The notes under the pieces were generated by a model. It was not told the origin of the DNA and did not search any database. It saw only the letters and a list, made by a program, of their open reading frames with translations. Shown piece after piece: positions 1-12,521 of a DNA stretch of 64,000 bases. The DNA is from Mycobacterium noviomagense. GTDB lineage: Bacteria > Actinomycetota > Actinomycetes > Mycobacteriales > Mycobacteriaceae. Within the stretch, counting starts at the first letter, position 1. Each line of letters begins with the position of its first letter. A program made the position numbers and the translations under genes. Location of the stretch: assembly GCF_010731635.1 (NCBI RefSeq), contig NZ_AP022583.1:1674001-1738000 (forward strand). Reading direction: 5' to 3'.

Positions 1-3000
1 CCCCCACCCCCTACCGCCGATTCATCACCTGGCTGACCCAACGCGACCACAACGCCGCCCGCCAAGCCTGGCAACACGCCCTCCACAACTTCGACACCCC
101 CACCCTCGTCGGACCCGCGCAGAGATTGGGTCTGGGAGCCAAAAGTGTTGCCGCAGTCAACGTTCCCGAACACATCACCCGGGCGGTGAGCGAGCTGGCG
201 CGCCGGCACCAGGTCACCGTCAACACCGTGCTTCAGGCGGCGTGGGCGCAACTGCTGATGTGGCTGACCGGTCAGCACGATGTCGCCTTCGGCACGGCAG
301 TGTCGGGTCGGCCCGCCGACCTGCCCGGCGCCGACTCGATGGTCGGGCTGTTGATCAACACCGTGCCGGTGCGGGCCCGCATCACCCCCACCACCACCCC
401 CGCCGACCTACTCGACCAGCTGCAAGGCACCCACAACCACACCCTCGACCACCAGCACCTGCCGCTCCCCGAAATCCACCGCCTCACCGGCCACGACCGG
501 CTCTTCGACTCCGTTTTCGCCTACGAGAACTACCCGGTCGACGCCGCAGCCCTGTCGGGCGTCGACGGGCTGGCGGTCACCGACATCACCAGCCGCGAAT
601 ACAACCACTACCCGCTTGGGGTGTTGGCCTTGCCGGGGCGTGAAATCGGCGTTCGCATCGAGTACGACACCGAGGTTTTCGACGCCGCCAGCATCGAACA
701 GCTGATGGAGCGGTTCAAGCGGGTGTTGGCGGCCATCACCGCCGACCCCACCCGACCGCTGTCCTCGATTGATCTGCTCGACGAAGCGGAGCATGCACGA
801 CTGGATGAGGTCGGTAACCGGGCGGCACTGACCCGGCCCGCGACGGCGGTGTCGATTCCGGAGGCGTTCGCCGCCCAGGCGGCGCGCACCCCCGAGGCGG
901 TGGCACTGACATGCGGGCAGCATGCGTGCACCTACCGCGAACTCGACGAGGTGTCCAACTGGTTCGCCCACCTGCTGGCCGACCACGGCGTGGGCCGCGG
1001 GCAGCGGGTGGCATTGCTGCTGCCGCGCTCGCCCGGGGCGACCATGGCGATGCTGGCGGTGCTCAAAACCGGGGCGGCCTACCTAGCCATCGACCCCACA
1101 CTGCCCGACGCCCGCATCGACTTCCTGCTCACCGACGCCGCCCCCATCGCCGCAATCACCACCACCGAGCTGCGCCCGCGGCTCGATGGGCACGAGTTGC
1201 CGGTCATCGACATCGACGATCCCCGCATCCCGACGTATCCGGGCACAGCGTTGCCAGGCCCCGCCCCCGAGGACATCGCCTACCTGATCTACACCTCCGG
1301 TACCACCGGGATCCCCAAAGGCGTGGCCGTCGCCCACCACAACGTCACCCAGTTGCTGACGGTGTTGGGTGGCTATCTGCCGGTTGACGGGGTGTGGGCG
1401 CAATGTCATACGTACGGGTTTGACACCTCGGTGTGGGAGACCTTCGGCCCGTTGCTCGGTGGCGGCCAGGTGGTGGTGGTGCCCGACGACGTGGTCCGCT
1501 CACCCGAACAGCTTCACGATGTGCTGGTTGCCGAACACGTCGACGTGTTGACGCAAACCCCCTCGGCGGTGGGCGCGCTCTCGCCAGAGGGTTTGGAGTC
1601 CACGGCGCTGGTGGTGGCCGGTGAGGCCTGCCCGGCTGAGGTGGTGGACCGCTGGGCGCCGGGGCGGGTGATGATCAACGCCTACGGCCCCACCGAGACC
1701 ACGATGGTGGTGCTGCTCAGCGCGCCGTTGACGCCGGGCTCCGGGGCACCGCCGATCGGGGCGCCGGCACCGGGTGCGGCGTTGTTTGTGCTCGACGGGT
1801 GGCTACGCCCCGTCGCCGCCGGAGTCGTCGGTGAGCTGTATGTCTCCGGTGCCGGCGTGACCTACGGCTACGTGCGCCGGGCCGGGCTGACCGCATCCCG
1901 GTTTGTGGCCTGCCCGTTCGGCGGTGACGGCACGCGGATGTATCGCACCGGGGATTTGGTGCGCTGGCGCGCCGATGGGCAGCTGGACTATCTGGGCCGC
2001 GCCGATGAGCAGGTCAAGATCCGCGGGTATCGGATCGAACTCGGCGAAATCCAGACCACCCTGGCCGCTTTGGACGGGGTCCGGCAGGCGGCGGTGATCG
2101 CCCGCGAGGACCGCCCCGGCCACAAACGCCTGGTCGGCTACATCACCGGGTCGGCGGACCCCGCCGCGGTGCGGGCACAGCTGGCTGAGCGGTTGCCGGG
2201 CTACATGGTGCCCGCGGCGATCGTGGCCCTGGATGCGCTGCCGTTGACGGTCAACGGCAAACTCGACACCCGCGCCCTGCCCGCCCCCGAGTACGCCGAC
2301 ACCGCCGGCTACCGGGCCCCCACTAACGCGGTCGAAGAACTGTTGGCCGGCATCTACGCCCAACTCCTCGGCATCGACCGAGTCGGTGTCGACGACTCCT
2401 TCTTCGAACTCGGCGGCGACAGCATTTCCGCGATGCGCCTGATCGCCGCCATCAACACCGCCTTGGACACCAACCTGGTGGTGCGCACTGTCTTCGAGGC
2501 GCCCACCGTGGCCCAGCTCGCACTCCGTATCGGTGGCGCCGCGGGTCGCGTCGAGCCGTTGACACCGGTCGAGCGACCCGCCGTGGTGCCGTTGTCGTTC
2601 GCCCAACAGCGGCTGTGGTTCATCGATCAGTTGCAAGGCCCGTCGCCGATCTACAACATCGCGGTGGCGCTGCAATTGCACGGCACGCTCGACGCCGACG
2701 CGCTCGGCCAAGCGCTCGCCGATGTGGTGGCCCGGCACGAAAGCCTGCGCACACTCTTCCCGACGCTCAAGGGAACACCCCAACAGCTGGTTATCCCCGT
2801 TGAGAGCGCCGACTTCGGGTGGGACGTCGTTGATGCCACCGGCTGGTCGCAAAACCAGCTCCGAGAGGGTATCGAGACCACGACCCGTCAGCCGTTCGAC
2901 CTGGCAACCGAGATCCCGCTAAGGGCAAGGCTTTTCAAAGTCAGCGACGACGATCATGTGCTGGCAGCCGTCGTGCACCACATCGCCGCCGACGGATGGT

Positions 3001-6000
3001 CGATCGCCCCGCTGGTGCGCGACCTGGGTGTGGCCTACGCCAGCCGCCGCCAAGGACACGCCCCCGAGTGGGCGCCGCTGCCGGTGCAGTACGCCGACTA
3101 CACGCTGTGGCAGCGCGCCCAGCTCGGCGAGCTCGACGACCCCGACAGCCGCATCAACGAGCAGCTGGCCTACTGGCAGAACACCCTGGCCGGCATGCCC
3201 GAGCGGCTGGACCTGCCCACCGATCGGCCGTATCCCCCGGTCGCCGACTACCGCGGCGCCCGCATAGCGCTGGAGTGGCCGGCCGAACTGCAGCAGCAGA
3301 TCGCCCGACTGGCCCGCGAACACAACGCCACCAGCTTCATGGTGATGCAAGCCGCTCTAGCGGTACTGCTGGCCAAGCTCAGCGCCAGCACCGACGTCGC
3401 CGTCGGCTTCCCCATCGCCGGGCGCCGCGACCCCGCCCTCGACGAGCTGGTCGGCTTCTTCGTCAACACCTTGGTCCTGCGCGTCGACGTGGCCGGCGAC
3501 CCCAGCGTCGCCGAACTCCTAACCCAAGTACGCTCCCGCAGCCTGGCCGCCTACGAACACCAGGACGTGCCCTTCGAAGTGCTGGTGGAGCGGCTCAACC
3601 CGACCCGCAGCCTCGCCCACCACCCGCTGGTGCAGGTGATGCTGGCCTGGCAGAACTTCGGCGGCCAACCGCAAGAGCTGCCCTTCGCCGATCTTCAGCT
3701 CACTCCTCTGCCCGCAGACACCCAGGTCGCGCGCATGGACCTGACGTTCGCCCTCGGCGAACAATGGACCGAAACCGGTGAGCCCGCCGGCATCAACGGC
3801 GCAGTGGAATTCCGCACCGACGTGTTCGACCCGGCCAGCATCGAAACGCTGATCGAGCGCTTCAAGCGCGTGCTGGTCGCCCTGACCGCCGACGAGAACC
3901 GCCGACTCTCCTCGGTCGATGTCCTCGACTCCGGTGAACACGCCCGCCTAAACACCTGGAGCAACCGCGCAGCCTTAAGCCACCCCACAGCCGCAAAGCA
4001 ATCGATTCCGGCGCTGCTGGCCGCGCAGGCAGCCCAAACTCCGGACGCAGTGGCGGTCACCTGCGGCGAGCGCTCGCTGACCTACCGGGAACTCGACGAG
4101 GCAGCTAACCGGTTGGCGCACCTGTTAACCGCGCACGGGGCAGGCCGCGGGGCGTCGGTGGCGCTGCTGTTCCCCCGCTCCGCCGAGGCGATCGTCGCCA
4201 TCCTGGCAGTGCTTAAGACCGGCGCAGCTTACCTGCCGATCGATCCCGCGCTGCCCGCCGCCCGCATTGAGTTCATGCTCGGCGACGCAAAGCCGATCGC
4301 CGCGGTCAGCACCGCGGAGCTGGCCCATCGACTCGACGGCCACGACCTGCACGTCATCGACATCGCCGACCCGCGCATACCGACCTATCCGGCCACGGCA
4401 CTGCCTGCACCCGCTGCCGATGACCTCGCCTACTTCATCTACACCTCCGGCACCACCGGTGTCCCGAAGGGCGTCGCCATCACCCACTACAACGTCACCC
4501 AACTGCTGGACTCGCTGCGCGCCGATCTCCCCACGGCGGCGGTGTGGTCGCAGTGGCACTCCTACGCCTTCGACGTCTCGGTGTGCGAGATCTGGGGCGC
4601 CCTGTTGGACGGCGGGCGGCTGGTGGTGGTGCCCGACGAGGTGGTGCGCTCACCCGCGGACTTCCACGCCTTGCTGGTCGCCGAACAGGTCAACGTCTTG
4701 AGCCAGACCCCCTCGGCGTTCTACGCGCTGCAAAGCGCCGACACCCTCGCACCCGAGGTCGCCCAACAGCTGCAGCTCGACGCTGTGGTGTTCGCCGGTG
4801 AAGCGCTGGAGCCCCAGCGCCTTCGGCCGTGGCTCGACCACCACCCCGAAGCCCCGCGCCTGCTCAACCTCTACGGCACCACCGAGACCACGGTGCACGC
4901 CTCGTTCCGGGAGATCGTCGCCGGCGACGTCGAGCAAAACACCAGCCCGATCGGTGTGCCGTTGAGCCACCTCGGCTTCTTCGTGCTCGACGGCTGGCTG
5001 CGCCAGGTGCCGGCCGGCGTCGTCGGCGAGCTGTATGTGGCCGGCACCGGACTGGGCTGCGGATATTGGCGCCGGGCCGGGCTGACGGCGACGCGGTTCG
5101 TCGCATGCCCGTTCGACGGAGCGCCCGGAAAACGCATGTATCGCACCGGCGACTTGATGCGCTGGGACGCCGACGGCCAGCTGCACTATCTGGGCCGCGC
5201 CGACGAGCAGGTCAAGATCCGCGGCTACCGCATCGAGCTCGGTGACGTCCGCGCCGCGCTGGCCGAGCTCGACGGCGTGGAGCAGGCGGTGGTGATCGCC
5301 CGCGAAGACCGCCCCGGCGACAAACGCCTGGTCGGCTATGTCACCGGCACCGCCGACCCGGCACACATCCGCGCCCAGCTCGCCGAGCGGCTGCCCGAGT
5401 ACATGGTCCCGGCTGCGGTGATGACGGTGGACGCGTTGCCGCTGACCGTCAACGGCAAACTCGACAAACGCGCCCTGCCGGCACCGGAATACAGCGAAAC
5501 CGATCGGTATCGCGCCCCGGCCAACGCGATCGAGGAAGTCCTGGCCGGCATCTTCGCCCAGGTGCTCGGCGTGCCGCGGGTCGGCGTCGACGACTCCTTC
5601 TTTGACCTGGGTGGGGATTCGCTGTTGGCGATGCGTCTGATCGCCGCGATCAACACGAGTTTGGATGGCAGCCTTTCGGTGCGCGCCGTCTTCGAAGCGC
5701 CCACGGTTGCCCAGCTCGCACTCCAGGTCGGTCGCGACGAGGGTCGGCTGGCGCCGTTGACGCCAGTGCAGCGCCCGTCGGTGGTGCCGTTGTCGTTCGC
5801 CCAGCAGCGGTTGTGGTTTATCGACCAGCTGCAGGGGCCGTCACCGATGTACAACATGGCGGTGGCGTTGCGGCTGCGCGGCACGCTCAACGCCGACGCG
5901 CTCGGCCACGCGCTGGCCGATGTGGTCGCCCGCCACGAAAGCCTGCGCACCCTGTTCCCGGCGGTCGAGGGAATACCCCGGCAGCTGGTGCTGGCCGCCG

Positions 6001-9000
6001 ACCGTGTCGAGCTCGGCTGGCAGATCATCGACGCGACCAGCTGGCCGCCCTCCCGCCTGGAGGAGGCCATCCAGAGCGCCGGACGTCACCCGTTTGACTT
6101 GTCAATCGAAATCCCGCTGCGCGCAATGCTTTTCAAGGTCGGCGACGACGACCACGTGCTGGTTGCCACCGCGCACCATATCGCCGCGGACGGCTGGTCG
6201 ATCACGCCGCTGGTGCGCGACCTGGCCCTCGCCTACGGCAGCCGCTGCCAAGGACAGCACCCCGCGTGGGCGCCGCTGCCCGTGCAGTATGTCGACTACA
6301 CGCTATGGCAGCGCGCCCAACTCGGTGATCTCGACGACCCCGACAGCCGCATCGCTGCCCAGCTGAATTACTGGCAGGACGCGCTGTCCGGCATGCCGGA
6401 ACGTCTGCAGCTGCCCACCGATCGGCCCTATCCCGCGGTCGCCGACCACCGCGGCGCCCAGGTACCGATCAACTGGCCCGCGCAGCTACAGCAGCAAATG
6501 GCGCACGTAGCCCGCGAACACAACGCAACCACGTTCATGGTGCTTCAGGCCGCCCTGGCGGTACTGCTCTCCAAGATCAGCGCCAGCAGCGACGTCGCAG
6601 TCGGGTTCCCGGTCGCCGGCCGGCGCGACCCAGCCCTCAACGAGCTGGTGGGCTGCTTCGTCAACACCTTGGTGCTGCGAGTGGACCTGGCCGGGGATCC
6701 GAGCGTGGCCGAGCTGCTGGACCATGTGCGCGCGCGCAGCCTCGCCGCCTACGAGCACCAGGACGTTCCCTTCGAGGTGCTGGTGGAGCGGCTCAATCCC
6801 ACCCGCAGCCTCGCGTACTCCCCGCTGATCCAGGTGGTGCTGGCCTGGCAGAACTTCGCCGGGCAAGCAACCGGCGCTGCCGGGATGGCATTGGGTGATG
6901 CGCAGGTCACCCCGCTGCCGGTGGACACCCACACCGCCCGCATGGATCTGGCGTTTTTCCTGGGCGAACGTTGGAGCGAAACCGGCGAGGCCGCAGGGAT
7001 TTCCGGCGCGGTGGAATTCCGCACCGATGTGTTCGACGCCGCCAGCATCGAAACGCTAGTCGAACGGTTGCAGCGGGTGTTGACGGCCCTGACCGCCGAC
7101 CCGGCCCGACGGCTGTCCTCGGTGGATCTGCTCGATGCGGCCGAGCAGGCTCGCTTGGCCGAGTGGGGCAACCGGGCGGTGTTGAGCCGTCCGGCCGGCA
7201 CATCGGTGTCGATTCCGGAGTTGTTCGCCACGCAGGTATCCCAGGCACCCGATGCAGCCGCGCTGACATGCGAGGGGGTTTCCTGGACCTACGGCGAGCT
7301 CGACGAGGCCTCCAACCGGTTGGCGCACCTGTTGGCCGGCCACGGCGCAGGCCCTGGAAAGTGCGTCGCACTGCTGTTCCCCCGCTGCGCCGAGGCGATC
7401 GTGGCGATTCTCGCCGTCCTCAAGACCGGGGCCGCCTACCTGCCGATCGACCCGGCGCACCCGTCGGCGCGCATGGAGTTCATGCTGGCCGACGCCACGC
7501 CCGTCGCCGCGGTCACCACCGCCGAGCTGGCCGACCGGCTGGACAGCTCCGAGCTGCCGGTCATCGACGTCAACGACGCCGTCGTGGACACCCAGCCCGC
7601 CGCGGCGCTGCCCGCACCGGCCCCCGACGACATCGCCTACCTGATCTACACCTCAGGCACCACGGGTGTCCCGAAGGGCGTGGCGATCACCCACCGCAAC
7701 GTCGTCCAGCTCATGGGGAAGCTCGACGCGCCCCTACCACCGAGACAGGTGTGGACCCAGTTCCACTCGTTCGCCTTCGACTTCTCGGTCTGGGAGATCT
7801 GGGGCGCGCTGTTGCACGGCGGTCGGTTGCTGGTGGTGCCCGAGTCGGTGGGGACCTCACCGGAAGACGTCCACGATTTGCTGGTTGCCGAACAGGTCGA
7901 TGTCCTGAACCAGACACCGTCTGCGTTGGCGGTCCTTTCGCCGCAGGGGTTGGAGTCGACGGCGTTGCTGGTGGGCGGGGAGGCGTGCTCGGCCGAGCTG
8001 GTGGACCGCTGGGCGCCGGAGCGGGTGATGATCAACGCCTACGGCCCCACCGAGGCGACGGTGTGGGTGGCGATGAGCGCACCGTTGACGGCCGGGGCGG
8101 GTGCGCCGATCGGCTCGCCGCTGTCGGGTGCAGCGTTGTTCGTGCTCGACGAGTGGTTGCGGCCGGTGCCGGCCGGAGTGGTCGGTGAGTTGTACGTCGC
8201 CGGTTCCGGTGTGGGCGTTGGGTATTGGCGGCGATCCGGATTGACCGCGTCGCGGTTTGTGGCGTGCCCGTTCGGTGGCACCGGCGCCCGGATGTATCGC
8301 ACCGGCGACTTGGTGTCGTGGGGCGCCGACGGGCAGCTGCAGTACGTGGCACGCGTCGACGAGCAGGTCAAGATCCGCGGCTACCGCATCGAACTCGGCG
8401 ATATCGAGGCGGCGCTGGCCGAGCTCGACGGAGTGGAGCACGCGGTGGTGCTTGCTCGCGAAGACCGCCCGGGCGACAAGCGCCTCGTCGGCTATGTCAC
8501 CGGCACCGCCGACCCGGCCGAGGTTCGCGCCGCGCTGGCCGACCGGTTGCCGCCGTACATGATTCCGGCCGCGGTGGTGGCCTTGACGGCACTGCCGCTG
8601 ACGCCCAACGGCAAACTCGACAAACGAGCTCTGCCCGCACCGGAATACCGGGATGTCAACCGTTACCGCGCCCCGGCCACCCCCACTGAGCGGATCCTGG
8701 CCGAGATCTACGCCCAGGTCCTCGGGATCGAGCGCGTCGGGGTCGACGACTCGTTCTTCGAGCTCGGCGGGGACTCGCTGTCGGCGATGCGCCTGATCGC
8801 CGCGATCAACAGGGCTCTAGATACGCATCTCGCGGTGCGCACCGTGTTCCAGACGCCGTCGGTGCGCGGCCTCAGCCAGCAGTTGGCCAGGCACGACAGC
8901 GCAGCCGAAGTGGTGCCAGTCGAGGTGCTCAAGGAAGGCACGGGTGTTCCGCTGTGCTGCATTCACGAAGGTACCGGGATCAGCTATCCCTATCGGGGCC

Positions 9001-9692
9001 TGGCCTATTACCTGGATTGCCCGATCATCGGCATCAACCAGATTTCGCATAACGGCGAAGCGAAACCGCGGTCGATCCGCGACATGGCGAAGAACTATGC
9101 GGATCGCCTGCAGGCCCTGTATCCGGCTGGGCCGTACCGGATTCTCGGCTGGTCGTTCGGCGGCGTCGTCGCGCACGAGCTGGCCATCGAGCTTCGCCGC
9201 CGGGGCCACGTCGTCCAACGGCTGATCATGCTCGACCCCGTGCACACCGCCAATGGCTCACCGGCAGAAGAAACTTCAGAAAAACACCAAATCGAGAGCC
9301 ACATCCTTGAGCGCTTCTTGCAGATGAGCGGTATCTCCATTCCCGAACAGTTGGAGCCGCTCACCTATGAGCAGGCAGAGGACCTCGTCCACCAACACCG
9401 CGAAGCGGTGGAGCTGGTTCTTCCGCCGCGAGAGCTCTTCGAGCACATGGTCCAAAGCGCGCACGCCAACCAGTTCTATCTCTCCGAGCACGTTCCTGAC
9501 GTGTTCGACGGCGACGTGGTCATATTCTCTGCCGCGCAAAGCGAGAACGGTTCATCCCACGTCCACAAGTGGCGGCCTTACGTCGCCGGCGACATCACGG
9601 CCTACTCGGTCGACTGCACACACAACGACATGATGAGCAGCGGATGCCTTAGTACCTACGGCGAGCAGCTCAAGGTCACACTAGAGACCTGA
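1..9692 (+). CDS. Non-ribosomal peptide synthetase, C-terminal part: (C)-A-PCP-C-A-PCP-C-A-PCP-TE; 5' end outside window
   Basis: The reading frame is open from base 3, so the gene starts upstream of the window. It begins inside a condensation domain, similar to the last C domain of the large NRPS at 45893. By nucleotide position the order is: C (to about 790), A1 (about 840-2290), PCP1 (Ser codon 2421), C2 (2580-3870, HHIAADG near 2980), A2 (4000-5480), PCP2 (Ser 5619), C3 (5775-7060), A3 (7205-8640), PCP3 (Ser 8775), thioesterase (8930-9690). The TE shows GWSFGG with the nucleophile Ser at 9153, a candidate Asp in LDPVHT and a His in CTHND. Specificity residues read by eye against GrsA: A1 D-T-W-T-V-A-A-M-V, A2 D-V-C-S-V-A-L-V-H, A3 D-F-W-N-L-G-A-V-W. 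A2 looks Ser/Thr-like; the others I cannot assign. It should extend and release a peptide by hydrolysis or cyclisation. Whether it makes the same product as the NRPS at 45893 is unknown. Confidence 0.95.
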   Translation, partial: PTPYRRFITWLTQRDHNAARQAWQHALHNFDTPTLVGPAQRLGLGAKSVAAVNVPEHITRAVSELARRHQVTVNTVLQAAWAQLLMWLTGQHDVAFGTAVSGRPADLPGADSMVGLLINTVPVRARITPTTTPADLLDQLQGTHNHTLDHQHLPLPEIHRLTGHDRLFDSVFAYENYPVDAAALSGVDGLAVTDITSREYNHYPLGVLALPGREIGVRIEYDTEVFDAASIEQLMERFKRVLAAITADPTRPLSSIDLLDEAEHARLDEVGNRAALTRPATAVSIPEAFAAQAARTPEAVALTCGQHACTYRELDEVSNWFAHLLADHGVGRGQRVALLLPRSPGATMAMLAVLKTGAAYLAIDPTLPDARIDFLLTDAAPIAAITTTELRPRLDGHELPVIDIDDPRIPTYPGTALPGPAPEDIAYLIYTSGTTGIPKGVAVAHHNVTQLLTVLGGYLPVDGVWAQCHTYGFDTSVWETFGPLLGGGQVVVVPDDVVRSPEQLHDVLVAEHVDVLTQTPSAVGALSPEGLESTALVVAGEACPAEVVDRWAPGRVMINAYGPTETTMVVLLSAPLTPGSGAPPIGAPAPGAALFVLDGWLRPVAAGVVGELYVSGAGVTYGYVRRAGLTASRFVACPFGGDGTRMYRTGDLVRWRADGQLDYLGRADEQVKIRGYRIELGEIQTTLAALDGVRQAAVIAREDRPGHKRLVGYITGSADPAAVRAQLAERLPGYMVPAAIVALDALPLTVNGKLDTRALPAPEYADTAGYRAPTNAVEELLAGIYAQLLGIDRVGVDDSFFELGGDSISAMRLIAAINTALDTNLVVRTVFEAPTVAQLALRIGGAAGRVEPLTPVERPAVVPLSFAQQRLWFIDQLQGPSPIYNIAVALQLHGTLDADALGQALADVVARHESLRTLFPTLKGTPQQLVIPVESADFGWDVVDATGWSQNQLREGIETTTRQPFDLATEIPLRARLFKVSDDDHVLAAVVHHIAADGWSIAPLVRDLGVAYASRRQGHAPEWAPLPVQYADYTLWQRAQLGELDDPDSRINEQLAYWQNTLAGMPERLDLPTDRPYPPVADYRGARIALEWPAELQQQIARLAREHNATSFMVMQAALAVLLAKLSASTDVAVGFPIAGRRDPALDELVGFFVNTLVLRVDVAGDPSVAELLTQVRSRSLAAYEHQDVPFEVLVERLNPTRSLAHHPLVQVMLAWQNFGGQPQELPFADLQLTPLPADTQVARMDLTFALGEQWTETGEPAGINGAVEFRTDVFDPASIETLIERFKRVLVALTADENRRLSSVDVLDSGEHARLNTWSNRAALSHPTAAKQSIPALLAAQAAQTPDAVAVTCGERSLTYRELDEAANRLAHLLTAHGAGRGASVALLFPRSAEAIVAILAVLKTGAAYLPIDPALPAARIEFMLGDAKPIAAVSTAELAHRLDGHDLHVIDIADPRIPTYPATALPAPAADDLAYFIYTSGTTGVPKGVAITHYNVTQLLDSLRADLPTAAVWSQWHSYAFDVSVCEIWGALLDGGRLVVVPDEVVRSPADFHALLVAEQVNVLSQTPSAFYALQSADTLAPEVAQQLQLDAVVFAGEALEPQRLRPWLDHHPEAPRLLNLYGTTETTVHASFREIVAGDVEQNTSPIGVPLSHLGFFVLDGWLRQVPAGVVGELYVAGTGLGCGYWRRAGLTATRFVACPFDGAPGKRMYRTGDLMRWDADGQLHYLGRADEQVKIRGYRIELGDVRAALAELDGVEQAVVIAREDRPGDKRLVGYVTGTADPAHIRAQLAERLPEYMVPAAVMTVDALPLTVNGKLDKRALPAPEYSETDRYRAPANAIEEVLAGIFAQVLGVPRVGVDDSFFDLGGDSLLAMRLIAAINTSLDGSLSVRAVFEAPTVAQLALQVGRDEGRLAPLTPVQRPSVVPLSFAQQRLWFIDQLQGPSPMYNMAVALRLRGTLNADALGHALADVVARHESLRTLFPAVEGIPRQLVLAADRVELGWQIIDATSWPPSRLEEAIQSAGRHPFDLSIEIPLRAMLFKVGDDDHVLVATAHHIAADGWSITPLVRDLALAYGSRCQGQHPAWAPLPVQYVDYTLWQRAQLGDLDDPDSRIAAQLNYWQDALSGMPERLQLPTDRPYPAVADHRGAQVPINWPAQLQQQMAHVAREHNATTFMVLQAALAVLLSKISASSDVAVGFPVAGRRDPALNELVGCFVNTLVLRVDLAGDPSVAELLDHVRARSLAAYEHQDVPFEVLVERLNPTRSLAYSPLIQVVLAWQNFAGQATGAAGMALGDAQVTPLPVDTHTARMDLAFFLGERWSETGEAAGISGAVEFRTDVFDAASIETLVERLQRVLTALTADPARRLSSVDLLDAAEQARLAEWGNRAVLSRPAGTSVSIPELFATQVSQAPDAAALTCEGVSWTYGELDEASNRLAHLLAGHGAGPGKCVALLFPRCAEAIVAILAVLKTGAAYLPIDPAHPSARMEFMLADATPVAAVTTAELADRLDSSELPVIDVNDAVVDTQPAAALPAPAPDDIAYLIYTSGTTGVPKGVAITHRNVVQLMGKLDAPLPPRQVWTQFHSFAFDFSVWEIWGALLHGGRLLVVPESVGTSPEDVHDLLVAEQVDVLNQTPSALAVLSPQGLESTALLVGGEACSAELVDRWAPERVMINAYGPTEATVWVAMSAPLTAGAGAPIGSPLSGAALFVLDEWLRPVPAGVVGELYVAGSGVGVGYWRRSGLTASRFVACPFGGTGARMYRTGDLVSWGADGQLQYVARVDEQVKIRGYRIELGDIEAALAELDGVEHAVVLAREDRPGDKRLVGYVTGTADPAEVRAALADRLPPYMIPAAVVALTALPLTPNGKLDKRALPAPEYRDVNRYRAPATPTERILAEIYAQVLGIERVGVDDSFFELGGDSLSAMRLIAAINRALDTHLAVRTVFQTPSVRGLSQQLARHDSAAEVVPVEVLKEGTGVPLCCIHEGTGISYPYRGLAYYLDCPIIGINQISHNGEAKPRSIRDMAKNYADRLQALYPAGPYRILGWSFGGVVAHELAIELRRRGHVVQRLIMLDPVHTANGSPAEETSEKHQIESHILERFLQMSGISIPEQLEPLTYEQAEDLVHQHREAVELVLPPRELFEHMVQSAHANQFYLSEHVPDVFDGDVVIFSAAQSENGSSHVHKWRPYVAGDITAYSVDCTHNDMMSSGCLSTYGEQLKVTLET

Positions 9693-9720
9693 GCGGCGCG
9701 GTCAAACCACCACGCCCGCG

Positions 9721-9749
9721 TTGATGTGTTTTCGATACACATGTAAATT
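9721..9749 (+). promoter_or_regulatory. Predicted leaderless promoter of vapBC
   Basis: TTGATG at 9721-9726, a 17-bp spacer and TAAATT at 9744-9749 form a good SigA-type promoter. Only six bases separate the -10 box from the ATG at 9756, so the transcript probably starts at or next to the start codon. Short inverted half-sites (ATACA and TGTAT) flank the -10 box and could be an autoregulatory VapBC operator. Confidence 0.6.
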
Positions 9750-9755
9750 CGATGT

Positions 9756-9989
9756 ATGATCCGCACCCAAGTCCAGCTACCCGATGAGCTTTACCGCGAC
9801 GCCAAGCGCGTCGCGCGCGAGCACGAAATGACCCTTGCCGAAGTCGTCCGTCGGGGGCTTGAGCACATGGTGGAAATTTATCCGCCCCGCGACGCGGCGT
9901 CCGACACATGGCAGCCACCCACGCCGCGCCGGCTCGGTTCGTTTCGAGTGACCCAAGAGGCGTGGCGCGAGCTCGCGAACGAGGCGTGA
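9756..9989 (+). CDS. vapB: VapB-family antitoxin (ribbon-helix-helix)
   Basis: A 77-residue protein. Its N-terminal part ([16 protein letters not shown] and the following helices around [15 protein letters not shown]) has the short beta strand and two helices of RHH DNA-binding antitoxins. The C-terminal half is polar with Trp and Pro, as expected for a disordered toxin-binding tail. It lies 7 bp upstream of a PIN-domain gene on the same strand, the standard vapBC order. It should bind its own promoter and neutralise the downstream ribonuclease. It has no evident role in the lipopeptide pathway, but the pair may help to retain the locus. Confidence 0.85.
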   Translation: MIRTQVQLPDELYRDAKRVAREHEMTLAEVVRRGLEHMVEIYPPRDAASDTWQPPTPRRLGSFRVTQEAWRELANEA

Positions 9990-9996
9990 CTCGCCC

Positions 9997-10434
9997 GTGC
10001 TCTCGATCGATACCAATCTCCTGCTGTATGCCCAAAATCAGGATTGCCCCGAACATGCCGCCGCCGCGGCGTTCCTCGTCGAGTACGCCGGTCGGACTGA
10101 CGTCGCAATCTGTGAGCTGGTACTCATGGAGCTGTACCAATTGCTGCGGAACCCAGCAGTGGTGACGCGACCGCTCGATGGCCCCGATGCGGTGGAGATA
10201 TGTCAGACGTTCCGTCGTAACCGGCGGTGGGCGCTCATCGAGAATGCCCCTGTGATGAACGAAGTGTGGGTGCTGGCGGCCACGCCCGGAATTGCCCGCC
10301 GACGCCTGTTTGATGCCAGGCTGGCGCTGACACTACGCCACCATGGAGTAGATGAGTTCGCTACTCGAAATATCAACGACTTCAGTGACTTTGGCTTCTC
10401 CCGCGTGTGGGACCCGATAATGACCGATCACTGA
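9997..10434 (+). CDS. vapC: VapC-family toxin, PIN-domain ribonuclease
   Basis: A 145-residue protein with a GTG start, preceded by GAGGCGTGA at the end of vapB. The N-terminal SIDTNLLLYA carries the first PIN-domain Asp. An acidic residue follows in ELVLMELYQLL, and DARLALTLRHHG with the NINDFSDF segment gives the distal acidic residues and the usual PIN ending. Length and position behind an RHH antitoxin fit VapC, an Mg2+-dependent RNase that cleaves tRNA or rRNA when free of VapB. It ends 56 bp before the convergent 3' end of htpG. Confidence 0.85.
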   Translation: MLSIDTNLLLYAQNQDCPEHAAAAAFLVEYAGRTDVAICELVLMELYQLLRNPAVVTRPLDGPDAVEICQTFRRNRRWALIENAPVMNEVWVLAATPGIARRRLFDARLALTLRHHGVDEFATRNINDFSDFGFSRVWDPIMTDH

Positions 10435-10490
10435 CCAGTGCAGGAACGACCATCGGCAGACGGCGTTATTTGACGCTGCAGTACCGTCTC

Positions 10491-12416
10491 CTACATGGTC
10501 TTAGCCAGGCGATCGGCCACCAGTCCGGCGAACTTCGCCGGGTCCTCGGGTACGTCGCCTTCCGCGAGAACTGCTGTGCCGTAGAGCAATTCGGCGGTTT
10601 CGGCCAGTGCCGGATCGGCGCCACGATCGTTGTAGGCCTGCTGCAGGCCGGTGACGAGCGGGTGCTTGGGGTTGATTTCCATGATCCGCTTGCTGACGGG
10701 GACCGGCTGCCCGGAAGCCCGGTACATTCGCGCCAGCGCGGGGGTGATGCCGAAGGTCGGGGTGATCAGGCAGGCCGGCGACTCGGTCAGCCGCTTTGAC
10801 AACCGAACTTGCGAGACGTGGGCACTCAACGTCTCGGTCAACCATGTCAGCAAGCCGGCGAAGTCTTTCTCCTGCTGCTCGCGTTCCGCTTCGCTCTTTT
10901 CGTCCTCGGACTCGAGGTCGATCTCACCCCTGGCCACCGACTGCAGCGGCTTGCCGTCGAACTCGCTGACCTGCCCCACCCAGATCTCGTCGACCGGGTC
11001 GGTGAGCAGCAGCACCTCGTAGCCTTTCGCCTTGAATGCCTCCAGATGCGGTGACTTCAGAAGCTGCTCCCGCGAAACGCCGGTGGCGTAGTAAATCTGC
11101 TCCTGACCCTCCTTCATGCGCTCGACGTACTCGGGCAACGTGGTGGGCTCTTCGTCGCTGTGCGTCGAGGCGAACGAGCACAGACGCAACAGGGTGTCCT
11201 GGTTTTCGAAGTCGGACATCAGGCCCTCTTTGAGCACCCTGCCGAACTGAATCCAGAACGTGCGGTAGTCGTCGGGCCGCCCGGACTGCATGTCTTTGAT
11301 CGCCGAGAGCACCTTTTTGGTCAGCCGTCGACGGATCGCCGCGATCTGCCGATCCTGCTGCAGGATTTCGCGGGAAACGTTGAGCGACAAGTCTTCTGCG
11401 TCGACGACGCCCTTGACGAAGCGCAGGTAGTGCGGCATGAGCTGGTCGCAGTCACCCATGACGAACACCCGCTTGACATACAGCTGCACCCCGACCTTGG
11501 CGTCCCGGTTGAACAGGTCGAACGGGGCGATCGAGGGAATGAACAGCAGAGCCTGGTACTCGAAGGTGCCCTCGGCCTTCATCGGGATGACCTCGAGCGG
11601 GTCGTCCCAGGCATGAGCGATGTGCTTGTAGAACTCCTTGTACTCGTCCTCGGAGACTTCGTCTTTGGACTTGGCCCACAGCGCCTTCATCGAGTTGAGG
11701 GTCTGGTTTTCGATGGTGACCTGCTCTTCGCCGCCCTCCTCGCCGGCCGGTTCTCGCCGCTCGACCTCCATTCGGATGGGCCAGGCGATGAAGTCGGAGT
11801 ACTTCTTGACCAGTTCCCTGATCTTCCACTCCGCGGTGTAGTCGTGCAGCCCGTCCTCGGCGTCTTCCGGCTTCAGGTGCAGCGTCACCGACGTTCCCTG
11901 CGGCGCGTCGTCGACGGATTCGATGGTGTAGGTGCCGTCACCGCTCGAGACCCATCGGGTGGCGTCGCTTTCGCCGGCCTTGCGGGTGAGCAACTCGACT
12001 TTGTCGGCCACCATGAACGTCGAGTAGAAACCGATACCAAACTGGCCGATCAGCTCCTCGGAGGCGGCGGCGTTCTTGGCGTCACGCAGCCTCTGGCGCA
12101 GCTCGGCGGTACCCGACTTGGCCAGCGTTCCGATGAGGTCCACGACCTCGTCGCGCGTCATACCGATGCCGTTGTCGCGAACGGTCAGAATGCGGGCTTC
12201 TTTGTCCACCTCGATCTCGATGTGCAGATCGGAGGTGTCGACGTCCAGTTCCTTGTTGCGCAGCGATTCCAGCCGCAGCTTGTCCAGCGCATCGGAGGCG
12301 TTCGAGATCAGCTCCCGTAAAAAGGAGTCCTTGTTGGAGTACACCGAGTGGACCAGCAAATCCAACAGTTGGCGCGCCTCGGCCTGAAACTCCAACTGCT
12401 CGGCATGGGCGGTCAT
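10491..12416 (-). CDS. htpG: Molecular chaperone HtpG (Hsp90 family)
   Basis: A 641-residue cytosolic Hsp90. The N-terminal GHKL ATPase domain shows LRELISNASDALDKLR, DNGIGM and GQFGIGFYS, the ATP-lid and Mg-binding motifs of the family. Middle-domain signatures include the LPHYLRFVKGVVDAEDLSLNVSRE region (catalytic Arg). The C-terminal dimerisation part is complete and ends NPKHPLVTGLQ...LAKTM. Length matches bacterial HtpG. GAAGGGAA lies 5 bp before the ATG. It is a housekeeping-type gene unrelated to its NRPS neighbours and probably marks material placed between parts of the locus. Confidence 0.97.
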   Translation of the reverse strand: MTAHAEQLEFQAEARQLLDLLVHSVYSNKDSFLRELISNASDALDKLRLESLRNKELDVDTSDLHIEIEVDKEARILTVRDNGIGMTRDEVVDLIGTLAKSGTAELRQRLRDAKNAAASEELIGQFGIGFYSTFMVADKVELLTRKAGESDATRWVSSGDGTYTIESVDDAPQGTSVTLHLKPEDAEDGLHDYTAEWKIRELVKKYSDFIAWPIRMEVERREPAGEEGGEEQVTIENQTLNSMKALWAKSKDEVSEDEYKEFYKHIAHAWDDPLEVIPMKAEGTFEYQALLFIPSIAPFDLFNRDAKVGVQLYVKRVFVMGDCDQLMPHYLRFVKGVVDAEDLSLNVSREILQQDRQIAAIRRRLTKKVLSAIKDMQSGRPDDYRTFWIQFGRVLKEGLMSDFENQDTLLRLCSFASTHSDEEPTTLPEYVERMKEGQEQIYYATGVSREQLLKSPHLEAFKAKGYEVLLLTDPVDEIWVGQVSEFDGKPLQSVARGEIDLESEDEKSEAEREQQEKDFAGLLTWLTETLSAHVSQVRLSKRLTESPACLITPTFGITPALARMYRASGQPVPVSKRIMEINPKHPLVTGLQQAYNDRGADPALAETAELLYGTAVLAEGDVPEDPAKFAGLVADRLAKTM

Positions 12417-12521
12417 GCGATTCCCTTCGACAACATAGCGTTCGACTACCGATACTCAGGAAAGATCATACCGAGCGCGTCACGCACCAGTGCCCGCAGC
12501 AACGCGATGAACAGCGTCAGG

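Noticed and set aside
1803..2852. 349-codon minus-strand open frame antisense to the left NRPS
   Set aside because: Same explanation: shadow of a high-GC coding frame, low-complexity translation, crosses A-PCP-C domain borders.
11160..12320. 386-codon plus-strand open frame across htpG
   Set aside because: htpG on the other strand is unmistakable; this frame has no motif and no plausible start signal.
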